From: Glutamicibacter sp. JC586
GTDB taxonomy: Bacteria; Actinomycetota; Actinomycetes; Actinomycetales; Micrococcaceae
DNA length: 64,000 nucleotides
Direction: 5' to 3'
Assembly (NCBI RefSeq): GCF_009805585.1
Contig: NZ_VHIN01000010.1
Span: 186,001-250,000, forward strand
A program made the translations under genes and the position numbers. The notes beneath the pieces were generated by a model that was not told the DNA's origin, made no database searches, and worked only from the letters and a program-made list of their open reading frames with translations. How positions within the stretch are numbered: position 1 is the stretch's first letter; each line of letters begins with the position of its first letter. Shown one piece after another: positions 26,207 to 34,197 of this stretch.

Positions 26207-27177
26207 TATTTACCCTTGTAGTTCGACGCGGTGATGGTTTCGGACTTCTTGAGGCCTTCTTCGCTCAAGTTCCAGCGGTCCAGTACCTTGGCATAACTAC
26301 CGTCTTCGATCGTCTCGTTGAACGCGGCGGTGATCTGTTCGGCTAGATGGTTACCGGCTTTGGTGGTGGCGGCCACCAGGGTTTCATTGGGCCAGCCGGC
26401 GTTGATCTTGCCTACGACCTTCAGATCATCGCGCTGATTTTCGCGGTACACCGTGGAAGGGTAGGGGGCGATATTCAGGTCGATACGTCCCGAAGACAGC
26501 GCCAGGATGGTGTCCGCTTCGCTGGAGTAGTACTGCAACTCAGCCGGCTTCTGACCTTTGTCTTCAAGCTCTTTGTTCCATGCCAGCAAGATCTTTTCCT
26601 GGTTGGTTCCCGAACCCACCGCGATCTTCTTGCCTGCAATGTCCGCGGCGCCCTTCACGGTGATATCGCTATCTGCCTTCGCTTCAAAGCCCATGTACGC
26701 AGCCCGGTAGGTGGCGAAGTCGAACTTTTTGACTCGGTCCGCGTTCACTCCCACGTTGGAGAAGACCGCCTCAAATTCTCCGGACTCGGTTTTCAACGGC
26801 CAGTTTTCCCAGCTGGTGATCTGCAGGTCCAGTTCTAGTCCGAGATTGTCGGCCACCAATTGGGCCAGATCAACTTCGGTGCCGATCACGGTCTTTTCAT
26901 CGGTAGCGTGGAAGGACAGTGGCACCGATCCGGCGGTGGTGGCAACTGTCAGCTTGCCGTCCTTCTTGATGTTCTCTGGTACCGCGTCGGCAAGCTTCTG
27001 ATCGACCTTCGTACGGATGCGGTTCTGCTCAGGTGAGGTGTTGTAGGTGCTGCCTTCAGCGTTGCTGGTTTCGGTAGAAGTGGAAGCTTCCGGTGCGGCG
27101 GCTCCTGGGTCGGCGCAAGCTGCCAAGGAGAGTAGGCCTAGGGCGGTAAGGGTTGAAACTACTGCGTACTTCTTCAT
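26206..27177 (-). CDS. ABC transporter substrate-binding lipoprotein (first of operon)
   Basis: A 323-residue lipoprotein: lipobox LAAC, a Thr/Ser/Glu linker, and the SBP_bac_3 fold (GKLTVATTAGSVPLSFHATD, GTEVDLAQLVADNLGLELDLQ, FEAVFSNVGVNADRVKKFDFATYR, KKIAVGSGTNQEKILLAW). It is a close paralogue of the protein at 21800-22771. It follows the ATPase gene by 26 bases and overlaps the monooxygenase start. The binding fold suits an amino-acid-like or modified cysteine ligand. Confidence 0.9.
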   Translation of the reverse strand: MKKYAVVSTLTALGLLSLAACADPGAAAPEASTSTETSNAEGSTYNTSPEQNRIRTKVDQKLADAVPENIKKDGKLTVATTAGSVPLSFHATDEKTVIGTEVDLAQLVADNLGLELDLQITSWENWPLKTESGEFEAVFSNVGVNADRVKKFDFATYRAAYMGFEAKADSDITVKGAADIAGKKIAVGSGTNQEKILLAWNKELEDKGQKPAELQYYSSEADTILALSSGRIDLNIAPYPSTVYRENQRDDLKVVGKINAGWPNETLVAATTKAGNHLAEQITAAFNETIEDGSYAKVLDRWNLSEEGLKKSETITASNYKGK

Positions 27178-27203
27178 GATGCGAGTCCTTGAGTGTGCTG
27201 CTT

Positions 27204-28010
27204 TTAGATATTGAAGGCTGGTTCGATGACCTTGGAAAGGAACGATTTGGTGCGTTCGTGTTGCGGATTGCCCAGGACCTGGGTGGGAGTCCCCTGCTCC
27301 ACCACTCGCCCGCCATCCATAAAGATGATTCGGTCAGCCACATCCCGGGCGAACCCGATTTCATGGGTCACGATAATTAGTGTGGTCCCGGATTTAGCCA
27401 GGTCCCTGATCACTTCCAGGACCTCGGTGACCAGCTCGGGATCTAGTGCGCTGGTCGGCTCATCAAAGAGCACCACCTTGGGATCCAAGGCCAGCGCCCG
27501 TGCGATGGCTACACGTTGCTGTTGACCGCCAGAAAGCTGTCGCGGGTAAGCGTCCGCCTTATCTGCCAGCCCGACACGGGCCAAAAGTTCCTTGGCTCGG
27601 GCTACCGCCTTGGCCTTGGGAATCTTCCTGGCATGAATCGGCGCTTCAATAATGTTCTGCAAGGCGGTGAGGTGCCCGAAGAGGTTGAAGTTTTGGAAGA
27701 CCATGCCCACTTCGGTGCGCTGCGCCAGAATTTCTGCTTCGCGGCGCTCATGCAGCTTGCCATTGCGGGCCTTATACCCGATCAGTTCGCCATCCAGGCT
27801 GATGGTGCCACGATCGACCTTTTCCAGATGGTTGATGGTGCGCAGCAAGGTAGATTTTCCCGAACCCGAGGGCCCGATGACTACCAACACTTCACCTTCG
27901 GCCACATCCAGATTGACCTCGTGCAAAACTTGTTGGGTGCCGTAACTCTTATCAACCGAACGGACGGCAACCGCTCCGCGGGTGGTTTTTTCAATGGTTG
28001 CCAGGCTCAT
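27204..28010 (-). CDS. Amino acid-type ABC transporter ATP-binding protein
   Basis: A 268-residue ABC ATPase with Walker A (GPSGSGKST), Q-loop (FQNFNLFGHL), signature (LSGGQQQR), Walker B (VVLFDEPTSALD) and H-loop (VTHEIGFARD). It belongs to the GlnQ/TcyN group. The ATG at 28010 overlaps the permease stop by four bases. It energises the importer of this operon. Confidence 0.93.
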   Translation of the reverse strand: MSLATIEKTTRGAVAVRSVDKSYGTQQVLHEVNLDVAEGEVLVVIGPSGSGKSTLLRTINHLEKVDRGTISLDGELIGYKARNGKLHERREAEILAQRTEVGMVFQNFNLFGHLTALQNIIEAPIHARKIPKAKAVARAKELLARVGLADKADAYPRQLSGGQQQRVAIARALALDPKVVLFDEPTSALDPELVTEVLEVIRDLAKSGTTLIIVTHEIGFARDVADRIIFMDGGRVVEQGTPTQVLGNPQHERTKSFLSKVIEPAFNI

Positions 28011-29065
28011 AACTGTCCCTTCGGGGAGGTGGCGGCAGTCTTGGTCACGGCGTGGGTGGCCAAGAAGCGACGGAGTTTTTGTAGCGGGGTCGGTGGCAAG
28101 GTGCGCAGTGCCCCGCGGGAGTAGTGACGCTCAATGTAGTACTGGGCAATGCTGAGCACCGAGGTGATCACGATGTACCAGATGGTGGCCACCAGCAACA
28201 TCGGTAGGACCTGTTGGGTGCGGTTGTAGATCACCTGCACGGTGTAGAACAGCTCCGAATAAGCCAAGACGTAAACGATCGAGGTGCCCTTGACCAGGCC
28301 GATGATCTCGTTGAAGGCGGTTGGCAAGATTGCTCGCATGGCCTGTGGGAGTACGATCCTGGTGGATCGGCGCCAACGCGGAATGCCCAGGGCGGTGGCC
28401 GCTTCGATCTGACCTTGGTCTACCGAGAGGATGCCGCCGCGGATAATTTCCGCGCTGTAGGCCGCCTGATTCAGCGTCAGTCCGAGCACCGCGGCCGCAA
28501 ACTGGCTAATCAGGCTCGTAGTCTGAAATTCGGCGAAGGTAATCGAGGTGAAAGGCACGCCCAAACGAATGGTCTCGTAGAGATAACCTAGGTTGTACCA
28601 AAGCAGTAGTTGTACCAGCAATGGTGTGGAGCGGAAGATCCAGGAGAAGGTCCACGACACCGAGCTGAATAACGGCGAACTAGATAACCGCATGAGCGCC
28701 AAGATGAAGCCCAAAGCAAAACCCAGTGCACCGGAGATCAGGGTCAGTTTCAACGTCTGTCCCAACCCGCGAAGGATGGATTCGGCGGTAAACCACTGGG
28801 CAACTACGCCCCATTCCCACCGCGGGTTGGTCAGTAGTGAATACAGGATGCCGGCGGCGATGGCCGCGACAATCACGGTGCCGACCCACCGCCAGGGGTG
28901 CGTCGCTGCGACCACTTTGTAGTCGGCGAGCTGCTCCTGGCTAGGTGCGGCCAGGCTGTTCTCCGCCGGCTTGTGCCCCTGCTGCCTCGTTTGAGGCTGC
29001 CCCTGTTCGGGTGCTGGGTGCTGATCGGGTTCTGCGTCGGTGACCGGGGTGGTGATCGGCGGCAT
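28007..29065 (-). CDS. Amino acid-type ABC transporter permease with N-terminal extension
   Basis: A 352-residue permease. About 60 residues of Pro/Gln/Glu-rich cytoplasmic sequence precede the membrane domain, which is longer than the usual 220-residue family. The core shows WTFSWIFRSTPLLVQLLLWYN and the EAA loop EIIRGGILSVDQGQIEAATALGIPRW. It is the first gene of the operon, and only one permease gene is present, so it probably works as a homodimer. Bacillus relatives of this system use two permeases. The start ATG at 29065 has AAGGAGC 6 bases upstream. Confidence 0.92.
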   Translation of the reverse strand: MPPITTPVTDAEPDQHPAPEQGQPQTRQQGHKPAENSLAAPSQEQLADYKVVAATHPWRWVGTVIVAAIAAGILYSLLTNPRWEWGVVAQWFTAESILRGLGQTLKLTLISGALGFALGFILALMRLSSSPLFSSVSWTFSWIFRSTPLLVQLLLWYNLGYLYETIRLGVPFTSITFAEFQTTSLISQFAAAVLGLTLNQAAYSAEIIRGGILSVDQGQIEAATALGIPRWRRSTRIVLPQAMRAILPTAFNEIIGLVKGTSIVYVLAYSELFYTVQVIYNRTQQVLPMLLVATIWYIVITSVLSIAQYYIERHYSRGALRTLPPTPLQKLRRFLATHAVTKTAATSPKGQL

Positions 29066-29357
29066 TGCGCTGCTCCTTGAAAAGTTCGTTGCTCTTGGGC
29101 ATCACGCTAGAGCCGATCAACCAGCTGGCGCATCTGGGATATTCACCCTGGTTCACCAAAAGTCACGCCACGCCTCAATGACGATTCGTGACGTGGATTT
29201 TCACTGCGCATAAGTCGAAATATTTCCTGTGCGGTGACTCGATCCCCCAATGCGACTTTCCGCGACTTTTCGCCTCGCTTCTTCCCACTTCGCACTCCTA
29301 ATCTGGCGCTAACACCACATTGAACGCCTGCACAGGCCAGCTGCGTAAAGGAGAAAA
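29066..29357. promoter_or_regulatory. Divergent promoter region of the monooxygenase/ABC system
   Basis: A 292-bp spacer separates the divergent operons and must hold both promoters. An inverted pair, GTCACG at 29162-29167 and CGTGAC at 29187-29192, is a candidate operator near the middle. I could not fix -35/-10 boxes with confidence, and no regulator gene is adjacent. Confidence 0.35.
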
Positions 29358-31280
29358 ATGAGCGAGCGGCACATCGTTTTTATCGGTGGCGGGCCACGCA
29401 CCGCGATGATTCTGGAGCGCATCAACGCCAACCGGGACCAGCTGGCCCAAGACGCCTTACATCTTCACGTGGTTGATCCATTTCCGGTGGGTGCCGGACG
29501 AATTTGGCGCGAAGATCAAAGCCCGCTGCTCAAACTCAATTCCCGGGCCGCCGATGTCACGATGTTCACCGACGATTCGGTACAGTGCTTGGGCCCGGCC
29601 CATCATGGCCCGGCCCTTGATCAGTGGGTGCAGCTGATCCGCGATTCTCAACTGCCCGATGCACCGTCCTTGGTGCACACCGACCCACTACTGCGACAAG
29701 AGATCGCCACGCTGGCTGCTGGTGACTTCCCCACCCGTCGTTTGCAGTCCTGCTACCTGCGCTGGTTCTTTGCTCGCGTGCAGGCCAGCATCACCGCCCC
29801 GGATACGATCACCATTTATCAGGACACCGCGGTCGATCTCATCGATGAATCGCCATCGCATCGGGTGCTGCTGGCATCAGGGCGTGAGATCATCGCCGAT
29901 CAGGTGGTAATGGCCCAAGGCCACCTCGATGCCCGGTTGCCTTCCGATCCGCGGGCAGTGGAATTGGCAGCCCAGGCCGCGGCCGGGAAAAACCTTGGCT
30001 ACGTTGCCCCGGGCTATACCAACGACATCGATTTCAGCGCCCTGCGACCCGGGACCGAGGTTTTGGTTTCCGGCATGGGGCTGGCTTTCACCGACCTTTT
30101 TGTTCTGCTCTTCGAGGGGCGCGGAGGTCGATTTGAACCGGCCGAGCATGGCGGCTTGCGCTATGTGCCCAGCGGTGCGGAGCCACGACTTCTTGCCGGT
30201 TCTCGCCGCGGCGTTCCTTATCACAGCAAGATTCGCAGCACTACTACCGCCGAGTTGACGACCGCCTACTTCACCGAGCAGGGCATCAACACGCTCTACG
30301 CGCAGCATGGCGAACTGGATTTCTTCGCTCACGTGTGGCCGCTGCTGGCCAAGGAAACCGGCTTTTTCTACTACCGCGAACTTTTCGCCGCGCATCCCGA
30401 AGCGGTGCGCGGAAGTTTCGAAGAATTCAAGTCAGCCTACGACCACCTCGACTGGTACAGCCCCGAACGCACCAGTTTGGTGGCCAGGTTTATTGCCACC
30501 AAAGATCGGTTGGAATTTGAGGATCTCGAATTCCCGTTGCCCATCGTTCGTCCACTGTCTCTACAAGGATCGCGTGATCAGCTTGGCGCCTTGGTGCGTG
30601 AGCACATCGAAGAAGACTTAAGGGTTCGTGATTCAGCGGATCATCCACAATTCCAGGCGCTGTTTTTTGGGCTCTTGCGCTCCTACGTCCTGCTGCCGCA
30701 GATCCACGACAAACTCAGCCTCGCCGGGCAAGCTCAACAGGCCGCCTGGTGGCAGGGCTTCTTCAGCTTTGTTGATTCCGGCCCACCGGCGCATCGCCTG
30801 CGTGAATTGCTCGCCCTGCATCAGGCTGGGTTCATTGACTTTTTGGGACCAGAAACTCGCTTCGATTTTGACCGCGAACGTCAGCTATTCAGGGCTCAGA
30901 CCTTGGCCGGTCCCGTGCACGCGCCGTGGTTGATCGAAGCCCGACTTCCACACACCACCATTTCCACGAGCACCGATCCCCTGCTGGCGGCATTGCTGGC
31001 CCGAGGAATAATCACCGACGAACCTGGAGGTTCAGGAAAAATGCACATTACTTCACTGCGCCAGGTCATCGGCCGCGGAGGCAACATCCACCGGTGGCTC
31101 TTTGCCGTTGGAGCCACGGTGGGACGTTTCCAAGCTGGCGCTTTCTCCCGGCCGAATTCCAATTCCGCGCCCTTTGCCGATTCAGACGCGTTGGCCCGTG
31201 AAATACTCTCCGCGCCAGCAACCATGAGCCATTGGGAATTGGCCAGGGCCATCGCAGATTCGCACCGGTCCATCGCATAA
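29358..31280 (+). CDS. FAD/NAD(P)-binding protein (NAD_binding_9 type)
   Basis: A 640-residue flavoprotein-like enzyme. The N-terminal dinucleotide motif is IVFIGGGPRTAMILERI (residues 6-22), followed by LHVVDPFPVGAGRIWR and a second Rossmann-like region with ADQVVMAQGHLDARLP and VLVSGMGLAFTDLFVLLFEGRGG. These match the FAD-NAD(P)-binding family PF13454, related to the ornithine/lysine N-hydroxylase fold. The long C-terminal half is mostly helical. A good AAGGAG site precedes the ATG. It is paired with a GNAT gene and divergent from the monooxygenase operon. A role in reducing flavin or oxidising the same substrate is inferred. Confidence 0.87.
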   Translation: MSERHIVFIGGGPRTAMILERINANRDQLAQDALHLHVVDPFPVGAGRIWREDQSPLLKLNSRAADVTMFTDDSVQCLGPAHHGPALDQWVQLIRDSQLPDAPSLVHTDPLLRQEIATLAAGDFPTRRLQSCYLRWFFARVQASITAPDTITIYQDTAVDLIDESPSHRVLLASGREIIADQVVMAQGHLDARLPSDPRAVELAAQAAAGKNLGYVAPGYTNDIDFSALRPGTEVLVSGMGLAFTDLFVLLFEGRGGRFEPAEHGGLRYVPSGAEPRLLAGSRRGVPYHSKIRSTTTAELTTAYFTEQGINTLYAQHGELDFFAHVWPLLAKETGFFYYRELFAAHPEAVRGSFEEFKSAYDHLDWYSPERTSLVARFIATKDRLEFEDLEFPLPIVRPLSLQGSRDQLGALVREHIEEDLRVRDSADHPQFQALFFGLLRSYVLLPQIHDKLSLAGQAQQAAWWQGFFSFVDSGPPAHRLRELLALHQAGFIDFLGPETRFDFDRERQLFRAQTLAGPVHAPWLIEARLPHTTISTSTDPLLAALLARGIITDEPGGSGKMHITSLRQVIGRGGNIHRWLFAVGATVGRFQAGAFSRPNSNSAPFADSDALAREILSAPATMSHWELARAIADSHRSIA

Positions 31281-31291
31281 CGAGGCCACAT

Positions 31292-31789
31292 ATGACTACA
31301 CAGCAAGAATCCCCGCTGATCACCGCGCATGCCGTACTGATCGGCGATCCACGTCTTGCCCCGCTCTTTGCCGGGCTCACCGTGGAATACACCACGCGAT
31401 ATGGAGATCGTGATGGCGGTGTTGCCAAGGAGCTCGACCGCTTCCCCGCCCACGAATTTACTGACCCACTAGGCCGTTTTGTGATCCTTGAGGAGGATGG
31501 TCAGACGGTGGCAGGCGGTGCTTTGCGTCGCTACGATCGGTACACCGCGGAGCTCAAACGCATTTGGACTCATGAGGATCACCGCCGCCGAGGCCTGGCC
31601 CGCCGGGTTCTGCACGAGTTAGAGTTGGCAGCTATCGAGCTGGGTTATGCACAGCTCTACCTCACCACCGGCCCTCGTCAGCCTGAAGCGCTTAAGCTTT
31701 ATCTCAACGCGGGCTACGCACCCCAGTTTGATCTTAACGCCGACCCAGAAAGCATCGGGCACCTGCCCTTCACCAAGTCTTTGTCCTAG
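31292..31789 (+). CDS. GNAT-family N-acetyltransferase
   Basis: A 165-residue acetyltransferase. The acetyl-CoA pyrophosphate loop is visible in LKRIWTHEDHRRRGLARRVLHEL (R/Q-x-x-G-x-A), followed by YAQLYLTTGPRQPEALKLYLNAGY, the usual motif B end. The ATG at 31292 lies 11 bases after the FAD protein gene. In Bacillus S-modified-cysteine salvage operons, a GNAT enzyme (YtmI/SnaA, YxeL/SnaB) N-acetylates the substrate before oxidation. The same job is plausible here but no deacetylase gene is in the cluster. Confidence 0.88.
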   Translation: MTTQQESPLITAHAVLIGDPRLAPLFAGLTVEYTTRYGDRDGGVAKELDRFPAHEFTDPLGRFVILEEDGQTVAGGALRRYDRYTAELKRIWTHEDHRRRGLARRVLHELELAAIELGYAQLYLTTGPRQPEALKLYLNAGYAPQFDLNADPESIGHLPFTKSLS

Positions 31790-31815
31790 GTACCCGGTAG
31801 TGCGACCATAGGAGT

Positions 31816-32427
31816 ATGAAAGACCGGAAAGACGACGCTGCGCTGAATGCTGCGCGCTACTCCATGGGCAAGGCCAGCGAGGATATTGCCCTACCGGTGG
31901 ATGAGTACGCCCAAGCCACCGGCATGGCACCTGTCCAAAAGCAAAAGACGCCCCTCCAGCTACACGCTGAGGATGAGGCGTGGGAGGTCGCCAACTCGGC
32001 GCTCGATGAGGCTTTCGCCCGTGGCGACTTTGAGCATCTGGCCTTAGCCGGCCAAAAGATTGACCACCTGACCAGCAACAATGACCCCGACTGGTGGCTG
32101 AAGTCGATGATGCGGCGCGAGCAGATAACTGGTTTGGGTCCACCGGCGTTGACCTTGCGGGTGGAAGACGAACAATTGGCGCAAACCCTAGACCGCTTGC
32201 CCACGCAGCGGGCGGTGCGAGAGCATATCGAGGATTTTAACTCCCGTATCATCGAAGCCCGTCGTCAGCTCTTGGGCGGACCTCCGGTGATTACGCCGCT
32301 TCGTGATGCCACCGCTGAGGTATTGGCATGGCAAAATCGTCGCGCCCGCGTTACCGAAGAACTCCCGCCCAACCCACCTACCAAGCGTCGTTGGTGGCAG
32401 CGCAATTCAAAGCCGGGCATGCCTTAA
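31816..32427 (+). CDS. DUF1992 (DnaJ homologue subfamily C member 28-like) protein
   Basis: A 203-residue soluble protein whose middle matches DUF1992: ANSALDEAFARGDFEHLALAGQKI, NNDPDWWLKSMMRREQITGLGPPAL, then a helical region with DFNSRIIEARRQLLGGPP. There is no J domain despite the family name. It ends in a basic tail (KRRWWQRNSK). It lies 26 bases after the GNAT gene, convergent with the ribosomal protein cluster. Function is unknown. Confidence 0.82.
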   Translation: MKDRKDDAALNAARYSMGKASEDIALPVDEYAQATGMAPVQKQKTPLQLHAEDEAWEVANSALDEAFARGDFEHLALAGQKIDHLTSNNDPDWWLKSMMRREQITGLGPPALTLRVEDEQLAQTLDRLPTQRAVREHIEDFNSRIIEARRQLLGGPPVITPLRDATAEVLAWQNRRARVTEELPPNPPTKRRWWQRNSKPGMP

Positions 32428-32441
32428 CAACAAACTTAACG

Positions 32442-32477
32442 GCAAAAGCCGCCCTCCCAAAGGAAGGCGGCTTTTGC
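32442..32477. terminator. Bidirectional terminator between DUF1992 and rpsN
   Basis: A 12-bp perfect stem, GCAAAAGCCGCC with GGCGGCTTTTGC, separates two convergent genes. The T/A runs sit in the stem arms, so it can work on both strands. Confidence 0.7.
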
Positions 32478-32499
32478 TAAGTCAGAAGACTTGTGTCTC

Positions 32500-32805
32500 T
32501 TACCAGGAAGACTTGGTGATGCCCGGAAGCTCACCACGGTGTGCCATGTCGCGGAAGCGAACACGGGAGATACCGAACTTCTGGAAGGTACCGCGTGGAC
32601 GACCGTCGATCGAGTCGCGGTTACGAACGCGGATCGGGGAAGCGTCGCGTGGCAGCTTCTGCAAGCCTACGCGGGCTGCTTCACGAGCCTCGTCGGTAGC
32701 GTTTGGATCTACAAGGGTCTTCTTCAGTTCGAGGCGCTTTTCAGCGTAACGCTCGACAATGACCTTGCGCTGTTCGTTCTTTGCGATCTTGGACTTCTTG
32801 GCCAT
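32500..32805 (-). CDS. rpsN: 30S ribosomal protein S14, long cysteine-free form
   Basis: A 101-residue S14 of the long, zinc-free type: [14 protein letters not shown] at the N-terminus, then [20 protein letters not shown] and the conserved C-terminal [18 protein letters not shown]. It lacks the CxxC zinc ribbon of the short form. It starts 4 bases after rpmG and is part of the rpmB-rpmG-rpsN cluster. In actinobacteria such sets are often the zinc-independent versions under Zur control, but I found no convincing Zur box upstream here. Confidence 0.96.
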   Translation of the reverse strand: MAKKSKIAKNEQRKVIVERYAEKRLELKKTLVDPNATDEAREAARVGLQKLPRDASPIRVRNRDSIDGRPRGTFQKFGISRVRFRDMAHRGELPGITKSSW

Positions 32806-32808
32806 GTC

Positions 32809-32979
32809 TTAGCGCTCCTCTCGGAATTCGACGTGCTTGCGGACTACTGGATCGTACTTCTTCAGAACCATGCGGTCTGGGTCGTTACGACGGTTCTTAC
32901 GGGTTACGTAAGTGAAACCGGTACCAGCGGTGGACTTCAGCTTGATGATCGGACGTACGTCCTTATCCTTCTTTGCCAT
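32809..32979 (-). CDS. rpmG: 50S ribosomal protein L33, cysteine-free form
   Basis: A 56-residue protein read directly from the sequence: [20 protein letters not shown] start, [23 protein letters not shown] core, FREER end. It contains no cysteine, so it is the zinc-free L33 type. It begins one base after the rpmB stop codon and ends just before rpsN. Confidence 0.95.
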   Translation of the reverse strand: MAKKDKDVRPIIKLKSTAGTGFTYVTRKNRRNDPDRMVLKKYDPVVRKHVEFREER

Positions 32980-32980
32980 C

Positions 32981-33217
32981 TTAGAGCTTCACACCCTTCG
33001 CAATCAGGTCTGCTACAACAGCGTCGATTCCACGAGCATCGATAAGCTTGATGCCCTTGACCGAAAGGGTCAGGGTCACCTTGCGACGCAACGAAGGCAC
33101 GTAGTAGGTCTTCTTCTGGATGTTCGGATCGAAACGACGCTTGTTGCGGCGATGCGAGTGGGAGATGCTATGTCCGAAGGCCGGAGTAGTACCGGTTACC
33201 TGGCAAACAGCTGCCAT
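32981..33217 (-). CDS. rpmB: 50S ribosomal protein L28
   Basis: A 78-residue L28: MAAVCQVTG start, [21 protein letters not shown] and the C-terminal [19 protein letters not shown]. One cysteine remains at residue 5, but no CxxC pairs are present. The ATG at 33217 has a GAGGAG ribosome site and is the first gene of the three-gene ribosomal cluster. Confidence 0.96.
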   Translation of the reverse strand: MAAVCQVTGTTPAFGHSISHSHRRNKRRFDPNIQKKTYYVPSLRRKVTLTLSVKGIKLIDARGIDAVVADLIAKGVKL

Positions 33218-33546
33218 GATCACTCCTCAGTTAGTTAGTAGTAAAATTCGGCGGTACTCGCGCACAGTGCCCATACCTAAATATCAGCACCGCATAAGTG
33301 CGTTATGAGTCCCGCCAACCAGTGAAACACCGTTAATACTGCACACTAGGAAGGTAACCAGGCTGGGTGAGAACCAACCGAAGAGCCTTAAAGTATGTAA
33401 GTCGGTGAACTTCGTAACCGGTCGAGCAATGTCCCCGTACTCAGTTGGTCACGATATTCGGTATTACGGGCAACGCGCAGTTGTTTCACCGTCCAACGGC
33501 ACAACAACACACGCGATTAACGCCTACCTAGCTTATCGAGAATTCC
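33218..33546. other. 329-bp intergenic stretch without a gene
   Basis: It must hold the promoter of the rpmB cluster, which reads leftward from here, and the 3' end of the MarR transcript. I see no convincing ORF, Zur-type palindrome or strong terminator. The segment is relatively AT-rich for this window. Confidence 0.5.
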
Positions 33547-34047
33547 TCAGTCTTCCAAATCGGTGGCACCCGGTTTTAAGATCCAATGATCCTTCTGTAG
33601 CGAGGCGGTAATTTTCCGCGTCACCCTGGCCAGAGCCTTAACGTCCTTGTCATTGAGGGGTTCGAACAATAATGCTCGAACCGAGGCCACATGATGCGGC
33701 GCCATGTTGACCACAGCTTGGTAGCCAGCATTCGTTAATGAGGCGATTTTCACACGTGCGTCGTCCGGTGATTGCACCCGCAACAGCCATCCTCGAGTTT
33801 CTAGCTTCTTGACCACGTGCGACAGCCGAGAGAGCGAGGCACTTGTACGTGAGGCCAGGTCCGTCATCGACATCTGATGATCGCGCGCCTCGGAAAGCAT
33901 GGCGAGCATGTGGTAGTCAAAGAGCGTAATGCCATCGAGCCCTTGAAGATCGGAATCCAATGCCGACGGGAGCAGGGTCATGACTGTTTGTAGTCCCAGC
34001 CAGGCATCACGTTCTGACTGGTTCAGCCATACTGGCTCGTCGCTCAT
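33547..34047 (-). CDS. MarR-family transcriptional regulator
   Basis: A 166-residue winged-helix protein. Typical MarR core: DYHMLAMLSEARDHQMSMTDLASRTSASLSRLSHVVKKLETRGWLLRVQSPDDARVKIASLT, in which SASLSRLSHVVKKLE is the recognition helix region and DDARVKIASLT the wing. The ATG at 34047 is taken; a TTG one codon earlier extends the frame. It lies alone downstream of the potDABC operon. The target is unknown. Confidence 0.9.
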   Translation of the reverse strand: MSDEPVWLNQSERDAWLGLQTVMTLLPSALDSDLQGLDGITLFDYHMLAMLSEARDHQMSMTDLASRTSASLSRLSHVVKKLETRGWLLRVQSPDDARVKIASLTNAGYQAVVNMAPHHVASVRALLFEPLNDKDVKALARVTRKITASLQKDHWILKPGATDLED

Positions 34048-34154
34048 CAAATGTCCAATCGTTCGTCGCCTGCGATGCAGGAAATGCGAGTATCAACGGG
34101 TTAGAGGATACATTGTCGAGCAAGCAACCGGCCGGAACCTGAAGATTTCAAGGG

Positions 34155-34192
34155 GAAAACTCAAGGCTTTCACCTTGTGGTGCAAGCCTTGA
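34155..34192 (-). terminator. Rho-independent terminator of the potDABC operon
   Basis: A 9-bp outer stem (TCAAGGCTT with AAGCCTTGA) plus an inner CACC/GGTG stem. On the minus strand it is followed by GTTTTCC, 6 bases past the permease stop. Confidence 0.75.
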
Positions 34193-34197
34193 ATAGC

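Noticed and set aside
32491-33045. Long ORF on the plus strand across rpmB-rpmG-rpsN
   Set aside because: It is a shadow of three certain ribosomal protein genes on the other strand.
33224-33340. Zur-type operator upstream of rpmB
   Set aside because: I looked for an AATGATT/AATCATT-type palindrome on both strands and found none.
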